This document shows positions 15,631 to 23,609 of a stretch of DNA of 41,207 nucleotides, piece by piece. This stretch comes from Lachnospiraceae bacterium FE2018 (lineage in GTDB: Bacteria; Bacillota; Clostridia; Lachnospirales; Lachnospiraceae). A program made the position numbers and the translations under genes. The stretch lies in contig JNKK01000022.1 in NCBI GenBank assembly GCA_000702845.1, positions 1-41,207 on the forward strand, given 5' to 3'. The stretch's first letter is position 1; the number at the start of each line of letters is the position of its first letter. A model generated the notes under the pieces. The model was not told the origin of the DNA and ran no database searches. It saw only the letters and a program-made list of their open reading frames with translations.

Positions 15631-15945
15631 ATGCAGGTTGTTAATACTAATTTTATTTCGGGAAAAACCCTTTCAACGATCGGAATTGTTCAGGGAAGTA
15701 CTGTACATTCAAAAAACATCGGTAAGGATCTGACTGCCAGCTTCAAAACCCTGGTCGGCGGAGAGCTGAAAGCATACAGCGAAATGCTTGCGGAGGCACG
15801 CGCGATTGCTTTGAACCGGATGATCGAACAGGCAGAGGCACTCGGTGCGGATGCAGTTATTAATGTTCGTTTCTCATCTGCAGCAATTATGCAGGGCGCA
15901 GCGGAAGTACTCGCTTACGGAACCGCTGTGAAATTTGAAGCGTAA
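15631..15945 (+). CDS. YbjQ/UPF0145 family protein
   Basis: A 104-residue protein with the family pattern: VVNTNFISGKTLSTIGIVQGSTV at the N-terminus, GGELKAYSEMLAEARAIALNRMIEQAEALGADAVINVRF in the centre (landmarks GGELKAY and GADAVINVRF) and a short AYGTAVKFE end. The family forms pentamers and is sometimes called heavy-metal-binding; its role is not settled. A GAAGGAGG site precedes the ATG. It stands alone between metY and the antiporter gene. Confidence 0.87.
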   Translation: MQVVNTNFISGKTLSTIGIVQGSTVHSKNIGKDLTASFKTLVGGELKAYSEMLAEARAIALNRMIEQAEALGADAVINVRFSSAAIMQGAAEVLAYGTAVKFEA

Positions 15946-16015
15946 GACATATTAATATCGCGGACTTATAACAGGTTAACAGATTGATTTTTAGAAATAG
16001 TAAAATGAGGGAAAA

Positions 16016-17644
16016 ATGGAAACAAAGAAAAAAAGTAGTGTACCGGTGATTCTCGCCGCAATCGTCGTGATTGCAGTTCTGGTTGTGGCTGCAGCGACGA
16101 CAAATGCAGATACAGTACAGCAGACGTTCTGGGCGCTGGTTCCGCCGCTGATCGCAATTGTGCTGGCACTGGTTACAAAAGAAGTTTACAGTTCACTGTT
16201 TATCGGAATTCTGGCAGGATCTCTGTTTTATTCCGGATTTGATTTTGAGGGAACAGTTACACACATCTGGCAGGATGGTATTATTACATCACTGGCAGAT
16301 TCCTACAACGTCGGTATTCTGGTTTTCCTGGTAATTCTCGGCGTTATGGTATCTCTGATGAATAAGGCAGGCGGATCTGCCGCATTTGGACGCTGGGCGT
16401 CAACGCGGATCAAGTCACGTATAGGCGCACAGCTTGCGACAGTTGTTCTGGGCTGTCTGATTTTCATCGATGACTATTTCAACTGCCTGACAGTCGGCAG
16501 CGTTATGCGTCCGGTTACAGACAGGCATCAGGTATCCCGCGCAAAGCTGGCATATCTGATCGATGCGACTGCTGCGCCGGTCTGTATCATCGCACCGGTT
16601 TCTTCCTGGGCGGCAGCAGTCTCCAGTTCTGTTGAGGGAATGAACGGTTTCTCCGTATTTATCCGTGCGATTCCGTATAATTTTTATGCGTTGTTTACGA
16701 TCCTGATGATGGTAATGCTGACAGTCATGAAGGCGGATTACGGCCCGATGGCAGTTCATGAGAGAAATGCTCTGAAAGGAGATCTTTATACAACGCCGGA
16801 CCGTCCCTATGAAAATGCAAACAACGAAACAGGCGATGCAGATAAAAAGGGAACAGTTGTCGATCTTTTGATCCCGATTATTTCATTGATCGTATGCTGC
16901 ATCATCGGTATGATTTATACCGGCGGTTTCTTTGAGGGAACCGGATTTGTTGAGGCATTTGCCAACAGTGACGCGTCCGTCGGACTGGTACTCGGCTCTT
17001 TCTTTGCATTTGTTATTACAATCGTGCTGTACCTTGTGCGCCGTGTGATGAGTTTTAATGAGTGTATGGAATGTCTTCCGGAAGGATTCAAATCCATGGT
17101 GCCGGCAATGCTGATCCTGACACTTGCATGGACACTGAATGGTGTCACCAGCAGTCTTGGTGCCCGTGATTATGTTGCGGCACTTGTTGAGCACGCATCT
17201 GAGTCAGGCGGAAGCCTGATCCTGAGTCTTCTTCCGGCAATGATTTTCCTGGTGGGGTGTTTCCTGGCATTTGCAACCGGAACTTCCTGGGGAACCTTCG
17301 GAATACTGATTCCGATCGTAGTAGCTGCTTTTACAAATCAGCCGGATATGATGATCATTGCGATTTCAGCATGTATGGCAGGCGCGGTCTGCGGAGATCA
17401 CTGCTCACCGATTTCAGATACTACAATCATGGCCTCGGCCGGTGCACAGTGCAACCACCTGAATCATGTCAGTACACAGCTTCCGTACGCACTGACAGTT
17501 GCGGGGATTTCCTGTGTGACCTATGTAGTAGCAGGTCTGTCGCACAGCGCGGTGATCTCTCTGATTGTCGGCGCGGCGCTTCTCATATTCGTTCTGTGGC
17601 TGCTGAAACGGACAGTCAAAACAGATGTCGAAGAAATGAAGTGA
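16016..17644 (+). CDS. NhaC-family Na+/H+ antiporter-like transporter
   Basis: A 542-residue integral membrane protein with about 11-12 hydrophobic segments. Features include LVFLVILGVMVSLMNKAGG, LGCLIFIDDYFNCLTVGSVMRPVTD, FATGTSWGTFGILIPIVVA and CGDHCSPISDTTIMASAGAQCNHLNHVSTQLPYA (landmark CGDHCSPISDTT), which are hallmarks of the NhaC superfamily. Members exchange Na+ for H+ or carry malate/lactate or amino acids; the substrate here is not known. The ATG has GAGGG upstream. The 3' end is followed by a very long palindrome. Confidence 0.87.
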   Translation: METKKKSSVPVILAAIVVIAVLVVAAATTNADTVQQTFWALVPPLIAIVLALVTKEVYSSLFIGILAGSLFYSGFDFEGTVTHIWQDGIITSLADSYNVGILVFLVILGVMVSLMNKAGGSAAFGRWASTRIKSRIGAQLATVVLGCLIFIDDYFNCLTVGSVMRPVTDRHQVSRAKLAYLIDATAAPVCIIAPVSSWAAAVSSSVEGMNGFSVFIRAIPYNFYALFTILMMVMLTVMKADYGPMAVHERNALKGDLYTTPDRPYENANNETGDADKKGTVVDLLIPIISLIVCCIIGMIYTGGFFEGTGFVEAFANSDASVGLVLGSFFAFVITIVLYLVRRVMSFNECMECLPEGFKSMVPAMLILTLAWTLNGVTSSLGARDYVAALVEHASESGGSLILSLLPAMIFLVGCFLAFATGTSWGTFGILIPIVVAAFTNQPDMMIIAISACMAGAVCGDHCSPISDTTIMASAGAQCNHLNHVSTQLPYALTVAGISCVTYVVAGLSHSAVISLIVGAALLIFVLWLLKRTVKTDVEEMK

Positions 17645-17670
17645 CTGAATTAAATAAAGGTAATAGAAGT

Positions 17671-17730
17671 GCAGGAAAACAGGAAGAGCGGGATGCCGAA
17701 AACGGCAGCCCGCTCTTCCTGTTTTCCTGC
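17671..17730. repeat. 60-base nearly perfect palindrome after the antiporter gene
   Basis: Positions 17671-17692 and 17709-17730 are perfect 22-base reverse complements. The centre continues as TGCCG-AAAA-CGGCA, separated by a single A-G mismatch. The whole element folds into a stem of about 27 base pairs with a four-base loop. There is no T-run directly after it on either strand. It may terminate or protect the antiporter transcript, or be a mobile palindromic repeat. Confidence 0.85.
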
Positions 17731-17740
17731 AGCGATAAAC

Positions 17741-17774
17741 AAAAAACCCGCTCTGCAAATGCAAAGCGGGTTTT
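17741..17774 (-). terminator. Rho-independent terminator of tRNA-Gln
   Basis: On the minus strand AAAACCCGCT pairs with AGCGGGTTTT (17743-17752 with 17765-17774) and is followed by a T6 run (17741-17746 as A on the + strand). It lies three bases after the tRNA end. Confidence 0.88.
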
Positions 17775-17777
17775 CAG

Positions 17778-17849
17778 CAGGGCTACAAGGATTCGAACCT
17801 TGAAATGACGGAGTCAGAGTCCGTTGCCTTACCATTTGGCGATAGCCCT
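17778..17849 (-). tRNA. tRNA-Gln (anticodon CTG)
   Basis: The minus strand folds as a complete cloverleaf. The acceptor is AGGGCTA/TAGCCCT with discriminator G, the D-arm is GCCAAATGGTAAGGC, and the anticodon stem ACGGA/TCCGT encloses loop CTCTGAC, so the anticodon is CTG, reading CAG. The T-arm contains GGTTCGAATCC. No CCA is encoded; the next bases read CTG. The tRNA has its own promoter and terminator and stands alone. Confidence 0.95.
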
Positions 17850-17869
17850 TTATCTGTACAACATTGATG

Positions 17870-17898
17870 ATTATAAATGATGTTATTTTAAAATGCAA
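17870..17898 (-). promoter_or_regulatory. tRNA-Gln promoter
   Basis: On the minus strand TTGCAT (17893-17898) and TATAAT (17870-17875) are 17 bases apart, 20 bases upstream of the tRNA. Confidence 0.8.
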
Positions 17899-17915
17899 GC
17901 ATTTTGTGAAATAAA

Positions 17916-17944
17916 TTGTTTTTTTTAGTGACAGATGATATACT
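17916..17944 (+). promoter_or_regulatory. Candidate promoter of a small RNA or thioesterase leader
   Basis: TTGTTT (17916-17921) and TATACT (17939-17944) have a 17-base spacer on the + strand. Transcription would begin near 17951. Confidence 0.5.
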
Positions 17945-17950
17945 TGCGTC

Positions 17951-18058
17951 ATGTCAGTGCGTATTTTCAGTTGTATTACTGCAAATAATTCTATCTGATT
18001 AAAAGATCTGACTGCTGCGGGGCGAAGCTGCTGAAGAGACGCCGGCAGCAGTCTTTTT
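17951..18058 (+). ncRNA. Candidate small RNA or transcription attenuator
   Basis: A candidate promoter, a hairpin TATTTTCAGT/ACTGCAAATA (17962-17987, nine of ten pairs) and a strong terminator follow each other within 110 bases. The terminator pairs GACTGCTGC (18010-18018) with GCAGCAGTC (18045-18053), encloses GGCG/CGCC and is followed by T5. No convincing coding frame is inside; a 15-codon ATG frame has no ribosome binding site. Because the acyl-ACP thioesterase begins 175 bases downstream on the same strand, this may be its attenuated leader rather than a free RNA. Confidence 0.45.
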
Positions 18059-18139
18059 ATCCATGAATAATAACACAGAAGATAAATCCCTTCAGGTTGA
18101 TTTTTTTCAGACCTGAGAGAACGATTCTTTTTTTGTAAA

Positions 18140-18215
18140 TTCCAGGCCGTGGGAGAGATCTCCTCTCATGCGAATTCCACCTGAGCATGAGAGGAGATCT
18201 CTCCCGCGGCCGGAA
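18140..18215 (+). promoter_or_regulatory. Long hairpin abutting the thioesterase ribosome binding site
   Basis: Positions 18145-18171 and 18185-18211 are reverse complements at 26 of 27 positions, and the one difference is a G-T pair. Beyond a single unpaired A, TTCC (18140-18143) pairs with GGAA (18212-18215). The loop has 13 bases. The stem includes the sub-palindrome GAGATCTC. The AGAAGGAG site begins two to three bases later, so ribosome access could depend on this structure. Between it and the terminator at 18058 nothing else is seen. Confidence 0.8.
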
Positions 18216-18232
18216 AAAGAGAAGGAGATGCC

Positions 18233-18943
18233 ATGAAATATACATTTGAAAGCAGAATCAGATTCAGCGAAGTGGATGATAAAGGATATCTCGCACTCCC
18301 TTCTCTGATCAATTATCTGATGGACTGCGCGACGTTCCACGGAGAAGAAGTGGGGGTCGGACTTGACTGGATTGCGGAACATAAAATGACCTGGGTGCTG
18401 GCGTCTTTTCGAATGAAAATTCTCCGGTACCCGAAATTTAATACAAAGATTCGTGTTTCTACCTGGGCAACAGCTTTTCGCGGGTTCCTCGGATATCGTG
18501 ATTTTCTGGTGGAGACAGAGAAAGGAGAACTGCTTGCCTCCGGAAAATCAGACTGGGTATACATGGATATGGAGGCGAACAAACCGCTCAATGTAAAGGA
18601 ACAGGCAGAAGCATACGGAATCGAAGCGGACCTCGCATTGCCGGAGGAATTTGGAAAACGTAAAATCCGTCTGCGTGATCAGGGAGAACAGATGGAACCT
18701 TTCATCGTTCATGAAAGCAATCTGGATACAAATGGCCATGTAAACAGCGGACAATATATTCTTCTGGCAAAAAACTATCTGCCGCGCAGTTTTATGCCCG
18801 GCGCAGTGCGGGCAGAGTATCGGAAACAGGCATATCTGGGAGAAACGATCACGCCGGTTGTGCATACAATGGAAAACGGCTGTGCTGTAGAGCTGCGGAA
18901 CAGCAAAGGCGAACCATACTTTATAGGGGAATTTACGGTATAA
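18233..18943 (+). CDS. Acyl-ACP thioesterase
   Basis: A 236-residue double hot-dog protein of the bacterial acyl-ACP thioesterase family, which releases fatty acids from acyl carrier protein in the cytoplasm. The first hot-dog begins FESRIRFSEVDDKGYLALPSLINYLMD and includes TWVLASFRMKILRYPKF and STWATAFRGFLGYRDF. The second carries DTNGHVNSGQYILLAKNYLP, with the Asp-x-Asn-x-His arrangement of the active site. The ATG follows GAAGGAGATGCC. Free-standing, it lies between two strongly structured intergenic regions. Chain-length preference is not deducible. Confidence 0.87.
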   Translation: MKYTFESRIRFSEVDDKGYLALPSLINYLMDCATFHGEEVGVGLDWIAEHKMTWVLASFRMKILRYPKFNTKIRVSTWATAFRGFLGYRDFLVETEKGELLASGKSDWVYMDMEANKPLNVKEQAEAYGIEADLALPEEFGKRKIRLRDQGEQMEPFIVHESNLDTNGHVNSGQYILLAKNYLPRSFMPGAVRAEYRKQAYLGETITPVVHTMENGCAVELRNSKGEPYFIGEFTV

Positions 18944-18946
18944 GCT

Positions 18947-19097
18947 CTCGTCAGGCGTACAGATTTCTGCGCGCCTGAAGCGTATGCAGAAATCTGTATG
19001 TCGGACGAGGCAACAGGTATGAGGACGTGTCTGCAGGAGCAGACATTAGTCCGAATACCTGCCGTGCTGCGGGAGCTGGTGACAGCGCAGCAGCACG
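18947..19097 (+). other. Three consecutive hairpins between the thioesterase and cvfB
   Basis: First: CTCGTC...TACAGATTTCTGC (18947-18970) pairs with GCAGAAATCTGTA...GACGAG (18986-19009), about 24 base pairs including a perfect 13-bp inner block. Second: TGTCTGC-AGGA-GCAGACA (19028-19045). Third: CGTGCTGC (19063-19070) with GCAGCACG (19090-19097). None has a T-run, so they are not standard terminators. The region could be a structured cvfB leader. An in-frame extension of cvfB through this region is rejected. Confidence 0.6.
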
Positions 19098-19150
19098 AAG
19101 CTTATACAGATTCGACGGGCTTTATATCATTGAAGAAAGGAATAAAACGA

Positions 19151-19993
19151 ATGAGTCTAGAACTGGGGAAACGACAGAACCTGAAGATCATCAAACAGCT
19201 CAAATTCGGCGTATATCTCGCTGAATCGGATAATGCAGACCGCGGGGAACAGGTTTTGCTTCCGCAGAAGCAGGTTCCTGATCATGCAAAAACAGGGGAT
19301 GAGCTTTCGGTGTTTTTATACAGAGATTCAGATGACCGTCTGATTGCGACAACAGCAGAACCGTTCATCAGTCTGCATGAAACGAAGCTTCTGACTGTAA
19401 AGGATGTAACACGGATCGGCGCTTTTCTGGACTGGGGCCTGGAACGTGATCTTTTTCTTCCTTATCGCGAACAGCGTGGGACATTGCGTGCAGGTGATCA
19501 GGTTCTGGCGGCACTGTACATTGATAAGAGCGGCAGACTGGCTGCAACCATGAATGTCTATCCGTATCTCAAATCCCGCGCACCATATCAGATGGGTGAT
19601 ATGGTTACGGGCCGTGTTTATGAAATCAGCCGGAATTTCGGCGTTTTCGTTGCGGTTGATGACAAATATTCCGCTCTGATTCCTAAAAAAGATGCACAGG
19701 GGAAATACCGGCCCGGAGAAATACTGAAACTCAGAGTCACAGAAGTGCGTGAGGACGGACGACTCTGCCTCTCCCCGAGACAAAAAGCATATCTGCAGAT
19801 CGGAGATGACGCTGAAGTAATTCTGGATGCAATCCGGGACAGGGGCGGCGTACTGCCGTTTGACGATAAGGCATCACCGGAACAGATCAATGAAGTGTTC
19901 GGGATGTCCAAGGCTGCGTTTAAACGGGCGGTCGGACATCTTCTCAAAGAGAAACTGGTTGCGAAGAAAGACGGGAAACTGACAGCACATTAA
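19151..19993 (+). CDS. cvfB: CvfB-type S1 RNA-binding protein
   Basis: A 280-residue protein with tandem S1-like OB folds and a C-terminal winged helix. The N-terminus ELGKRQNLKIIKQLKFGVYLAE and the later GRVYEISRNFGVFVAVDDKYSALIP are S1-type. FGMSKAAFKRAVGHLLKEKLV is the winged helix that closes CvfB/YitL proteins. CvfB affects virulence regulator expression in Staphylococcus and is thought to bind RNA. The ATG at 19151 has GAAAGGAAT upstream and matches family N-termini. The gene is 47 bases before dnaE and may be co-transcribed with it. Confidence 0.88.
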   Translation: MSLELGKRQNLKIIKQLKFGVYLAESDNADRGEQVLLPQKQVPDHAKTGDELSVFLYRDSDDRLIATTAEPFISLHETKLLTVKDVTRIGAFLDWGLERDLFLPYREQRGTLRAGDQVLAALYIDKSGRLAATMNVYPYLKSRAPYQMGDMVTGRVYEISRNFGVFVAVDDKYSALIPKKDAQGKYRPGEILKLRVTEVREDGRLCLSPRQKAYLQIGDDAEVILDAIRDRGGVLPFDDKASPEQINEVFGMSKAAFKRAVGHLLKEKLVAKKDGKLTAH

Positions 19994-20040
19994 AACAGGT
20001 GTGCTCCCTGCAAGTCCTGATTCGGAAGGAGGAAATATAC

Positions 20041-23000
20041 ATGAGTTTCACACATCTCCATGTTCATACAGAGTACAGCCTTCTGGATGGCTCCAACAAA
20101 ATTAAAGAGTATGTTGCACGCGTGAAGGAACTGGGGATGAACAGTGCGGCGATCACGGATCACGGTGTAATGTACGGCTGTATAGATTTCTACAAGGCGG
20201 CCAGAGATGCAGGAATCAATCCGATCCTCGGGTGTGAGGTATATGTTGCGCCGGGCTCCCGCTTCGACAAGGAACTGCGCGCGGATGCTGAGCGGTATTA
20301 TCATCTGGTCCTTCTTGCGGAAAACAATCAGGGATATGAGAATCTCACCAAAATCGTTTCCAGAGGATTTGTGGACGGTTTCTACTATAAGCCGCGTGTG
20401 GATTACGAGACGCTGGAGAAATACCATGAAGGCGTCATTGCGCTTTCTGCCTGTCTCGCAGGTGAGGTATCACGGTATCTGGCTATGCAGCTGTATGATG
20501 AGGCAAAAAAGGCAGCGCTGCATTACAGAGATATTTTCGGGGAAGGTAATTTCTTTCTGGAAATGCAGGATCACGGAATTGCTGAACAGCAGCTGGTGAA
20601 TCAGCAGATGCTGCGGCTTTCTGAGGAAACCGGAATTGAACTGGTTGTGACAAATGACTGTCATTATACATATGCATCCGATGCGGACGCACATGATATT
20701 CTTCTCTGCCTGCAGACCGGAAAAAAACTTTCGGATGAAAATCGTCTTCGGTATGAGGGAGGGCAGTACTACGTCAAATCAGAAGAAGAGATGCGGATGC
20801 TGTTTCCGTATGTACCGCAGGCACTGGAAAACACGCAGAAAATAGCAGACCGCTGTCATGTGGAGATTGAATTTCATAACCTGAAGCTTCCCAGATTTGA
20901 TGTGCCGGAAGGCTATTCCTCCTACACATATCTGGAAGAATTGTGCCGCAGAGGTCTGGAGGCAAAATATCATCCGGTTACCGAAGAAATCGAGGCACGG
21001 CTTCAGTTTGAGCTGGATACAATCCGTACGATGGGATTTGTGGATTATTTCCTGATTGTGTGGGATTATATTCATTTTGCAAAAGAACATGGGATCATAG
21101 TGGGTCCCGGACGAGGAAGCGCGGCCGGCAGCATTGTATCCTATACACTCGGGATTACAGAACTGGATCCGTTGAAATACAGTCTTCTGTTTGAGCGGTT
21201 CCTGAATCCGGAACGTGTCTCCATGCCCGATATCGACGTGGATTTCTGTTTCGAGCGGCGCGGTGAAGTAATTGACTATGTCGTACAGAAATACGGGGCG
21301 GACCGTGTCGTACAGATTGTCACGTTCGGCACGCTGGCGGCACGGGGTGTTATCCGGGACGTCGGCCGTGTGCTGGATCTGCCGTATGCACGGTGTGATA
21401 CAATCGCAAAGATGATTCCGAATGAACTGAATATTACAATAGACAAAGCGCTTACCATGAATCCTGAACTCAGAAATCTATATGACGGAGATGAGGATGT
21501 TCATCATCTGATCGACATGGCAAAGCGTCTGGAAGGGCTTCCGCGGCATACATCCATGCATGCAGCCGGCGTTGTAATTGCCTCCCGTCCGGTTGACGAA
21601 TTTGTTCCGCTTTCGAGAGCGGCCGATGGAACAATTACGACACAGTATACGATGACGACGCTGGAAGAGCTTGGTCTTCTGAAAATGGATTTTCTGGGCC
21701 TTCGTACACTTACTGTGATCCAGAATGCACAGCATATGGCAGAACGGTCTGCGGGACATTCCATTGATCTGGAAACAATTGATTACAATGACCCGAAAGT
21801 GATGCAGATGATTGGTGCCGGAAAATGCGAAGGTGTCTTTCAGCTGGAATCTGCCGGCATGAAGAGCTTTATGAAAGAGCTGAAGCCCACAACGCTCGAA
21901 GATATCATTGCCGGGGTGGCGCTGTACAGGCCGGGCCCGATGGATTTTATTCCGCAGTATATCCGCGGCAAAAAGAATCCGGACCAGGTGCGCTATGAAA
22001 CGCCTCAGCTGAAACCGATTCTCGAGCCGACTTACGGCTGTATCGTTTATCAGGAACAGGTTATGCAGATCGTCCGGGAACTGGCGGGTTATACATACGG
22101 ACGCAGTGATGTCCTGCGGCGTGCCATGTCTAAGAAAAAAGGAAAGGTCATGGAAGAAGAGCGCCAGAATTTTGTATACGGAAATCAGGCACAGGGTGTA
22201 CCCGGATGTGTGCGGAACGGAATCGCAGAAGAGACGGCCAATCATATTTATGACGAGATGATCGATTTCGCGAAATATGCGTTTAATAAGAGTCATGCCG
22301 CAGCCTATGCAATTGTTTCTTATCAGACTGCCTGGCTGAAATATTATTATCCTGTTGAATTTATGGCGGCGCTGATGACTTCCGTTATTGATAATCCGGG
22401 AAAATGTGCGGAATACATTCTGCATTGCAGGCAGCTGAACATTGATATACTTCCGCCTGACATTAACTGCAGCAGCGGCAGCTTCTCGGTAGAAGACGGA
22501 AAAATCCGTTACGGGCTGACTGCTGTCAAGGGAATCGGCCGTCCGGTCATGGAGGCAATCACCGCAGAGCGGATGCAGAACGGTCCGTTCCAGAGTCTGC
22601 GGAATTTCTGTGACCGGCTTTCTGCAAAGGAAGTAAATAAGAGAACCCTGGAAAACTTTATAAAAGCAGGGGCATTTGACTGTTTCGGAGCGACCCGCAA
22701 GCAGCTGATGCAGGTTTACACAATGGTCCTGGATCAGTCCGGCAGAGAGAAGGCAAGCAATCTTACAGGACAGATGAGCCTCTTTGATCTGCTTCCGGAA
22801 GAAAACAGGAAAGCACTTGAAATACAGCTTCCTGATGTCGGGGAGTTCCCGGACGAGGAAAAACTGATGTTTGAGCGTGAGGTGACCGGCATCTATATCA
22901 GCGGACATCCGCTCACGCGTTATGAAGGTCTGTGGAAAAAGAATATCACGGCGTCGTCCCGCGATTTTCAGCTGGATGAGGAGACGGGGCGGTCTTCTGT

Positions 23001-23505
23001 TCAGGACGGAGCGCGTGTTATTGTCGGGGGAATGATTACAGAGCGGACTATTAAATATACCAGAGATAATAAAATCATGGCCTTTCTGACGCTGGAAGAT
23101 TTATACGGAACGGTTGAGATCGTTGTTTTTCCGCGAAATTATGAACAAAGCAGTGCAAAGCTGGAAGAAGATGCACGCGTGTTTATCGCCGGACGCGTTT
23201 CGGCAGAGGATGACAGAGCCTCCAAAGTGATTCTGGAAAGAGTGATCCCCTTCGAAGAGGTTCCGGGACAGCTGTGGATTCAGTTTGCAGACAGGAGTAT
23301 GTATGAAAAACAGCAGCACATGCTGGGAGAACTGATTCAGGAGTTTCGCGAGGAAGGCAGGGATGAAGTTGTTGTTTTTCTGCGGGAAGAGAAACAGATG
23401 AAGAAAGCCGCAGTCCATATCCGGGTCTCAGAGGATATGACGTCAAAGATGAGAGAAATTTTTGGGGATTTTAATGTAAAATTGACCCACAAAACCATTC
23501 GATAA
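20041..23505 (+). CDS. dnaE: DNA polymerase III alpha subunit DnaE
   Basis: A 1154-residue C-family replicative polymerase. The N-terminal PHP domain (HLHVHTEYSLLDG, ITDHGVMYG, TNDCHY) retains its metal-ligand-type residues. The palm has GPGRGSAAGSIVSY and the catalytic MPDIDVDFCFERR. Fingers follow with RPGPMDFIPQYIRGK and FNKSHAAAYAIVSY. The C-terminus has helix-hairpin-helix segments, an OB fold (VIVGGMITERTIKYTRDNKIMAFLTLED, landmark MAFLTLED) and a short tail. It is DnaE, not PolC, because no embedded exonuclease domain is present. In Firmicutes DnaE extends primers beside PolC. AAGGAGG precedes the ATG at 20041; the frame is open from 19999, but those residues are not family-like. Confidence 0.96.
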   Translation: MSFTHLHVHTEYSLLDGSNKIKEYVARVKELGMNSAAITDHGVMYGCIDFYKAARDAGINPILGCEVYVAPGSRFDKELRADAERYYHLVLLAENNQGYENLTKIVSRGFVDGFYYKPRVDYETLEKYHEGVIALSACLAGEVSRYLAMQLYDEAKKAALHYRDIFGEGNFFLEMQDHGIAEQQLVNQQMLRLSEETGIELVVTNDCHYTYASDADAHDILLCLQTGKKLSDENRLRYEGGQYYVKSEEEMRMLFPYVPQALENTQKIADRCHVEIEFHNLKLPRFDVPEGYSSYTYLEELCRRGLEAKYHPVTEEIEARLQFELDTIRTMGFVDYFLIVWDYIHFAKEHGIIVGPGRGSAAGSIVSYTLGITELDPLKYSLLFERFLNPERVSMPDIDVDFCFERRGEVIDYVVQKYGADRVVQIVTFGTLAARGVIRDVGRVLDLPYARCDTIAKMIPNELNITIDKALTMNPELRNLYDGDEDVHHLIDMAKRLEGLPRHTSMHAAGVVIASRPVDEFVPLSRAADGTITTQYTMTTLEELGLLKMDFLGLRTLTVIQNAQHMAERSAGHSIDLETIDYNDPKVMQMIGAGKCEGVFQLESAGMKSFMKELKPTTLEDIIAGVALYRPGPMDFIPQYIRGKKNPDQVRYETPQLKPILEPTYGCIVYQEQVMQIVRELAGYTYGRSDVLRRAMSKKKGKVMEEERQNFVYGNQAQGVPGCVRNGIAEETANHIYDEMIDFAKYAFNKSHAAAYAIVSYQTAWLKYYYPVEFMAALMTSVIDNPGKCAEYILHCRQLNIDILPPDINCSSGSFSVEDGKIRYGLTAVKGIGRPVMEAITAERMQNGPFQSLRNFCDRLSAKEVNKRTLENFIKAGAFDCFGATRKQLMQVYTMVLDQSGREKASNLTGQMSLFDLLPEENRKALEIQLPDVGEFPDEEKLMFEREVTGIYISGHPLTRYEGLWKKNITASSRDFQLDEETGRSSVQDGARVIVGGMITERTIKYTRDNKIMAFLTLEDLYGTVEIVVFPRNYEQSSAKLEEDARVFIAGRVSAEDDRASKVILERVIPFEEVPGQLWIQFADRSMYEKQQHMLGELIQEFREEGRDEVVVFLREEKQMKKAAVHIRVSEDMTSKMREIFGDFNVKLTHKTIR

Positions 23506-23519
23506 TTATAAAAAAAGAT

Positions 23520-23569
23520 GGTCACACATCAGGTCACATATTGTCTTGATGTTTCTCAGATGGTACAGT
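23520..23569 (+). promoter_or_regulatory. Promoter and direct repeats before the Phd/YefM-like gene
   Basis: TTGTCT (23541-23546) and TACAGT (23564-23569) are 17 bases apart. Just upstream, GGTCACA occurs twice (23520-23526 and 23532-23538), 12 bases apart, within GGTCACACATCA and GGTCACATATTG. Such tandem sites suggest a regulator binding the same face of the helix. Confidence 0.5.
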
Positions 23570-23609
23570 AGTGCTTGGTTGGGGCTTAAGTGTTGAGAGG
23601 AGATCAGGC

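Noticed and set aside
17257-17808. 183-codon + strand frame overlapping the antiporter end
   Set aside because: Alternative frame of the NhaC-type gene that runs through the palindrome and into the antisense of the tRNA; no protein-like pattern.
18998-19150. N-terminal extension of CvfB
   Set aside because: The open frame runs through strong hairpins and lacks family resemblance; the ATG at 19151 fits homologues.
21478-22908. 476-codon open frame on the minus strand
   Set aside because: It is antisense to dnaE, has no family resemblance and reflects codon bias of the true gene.
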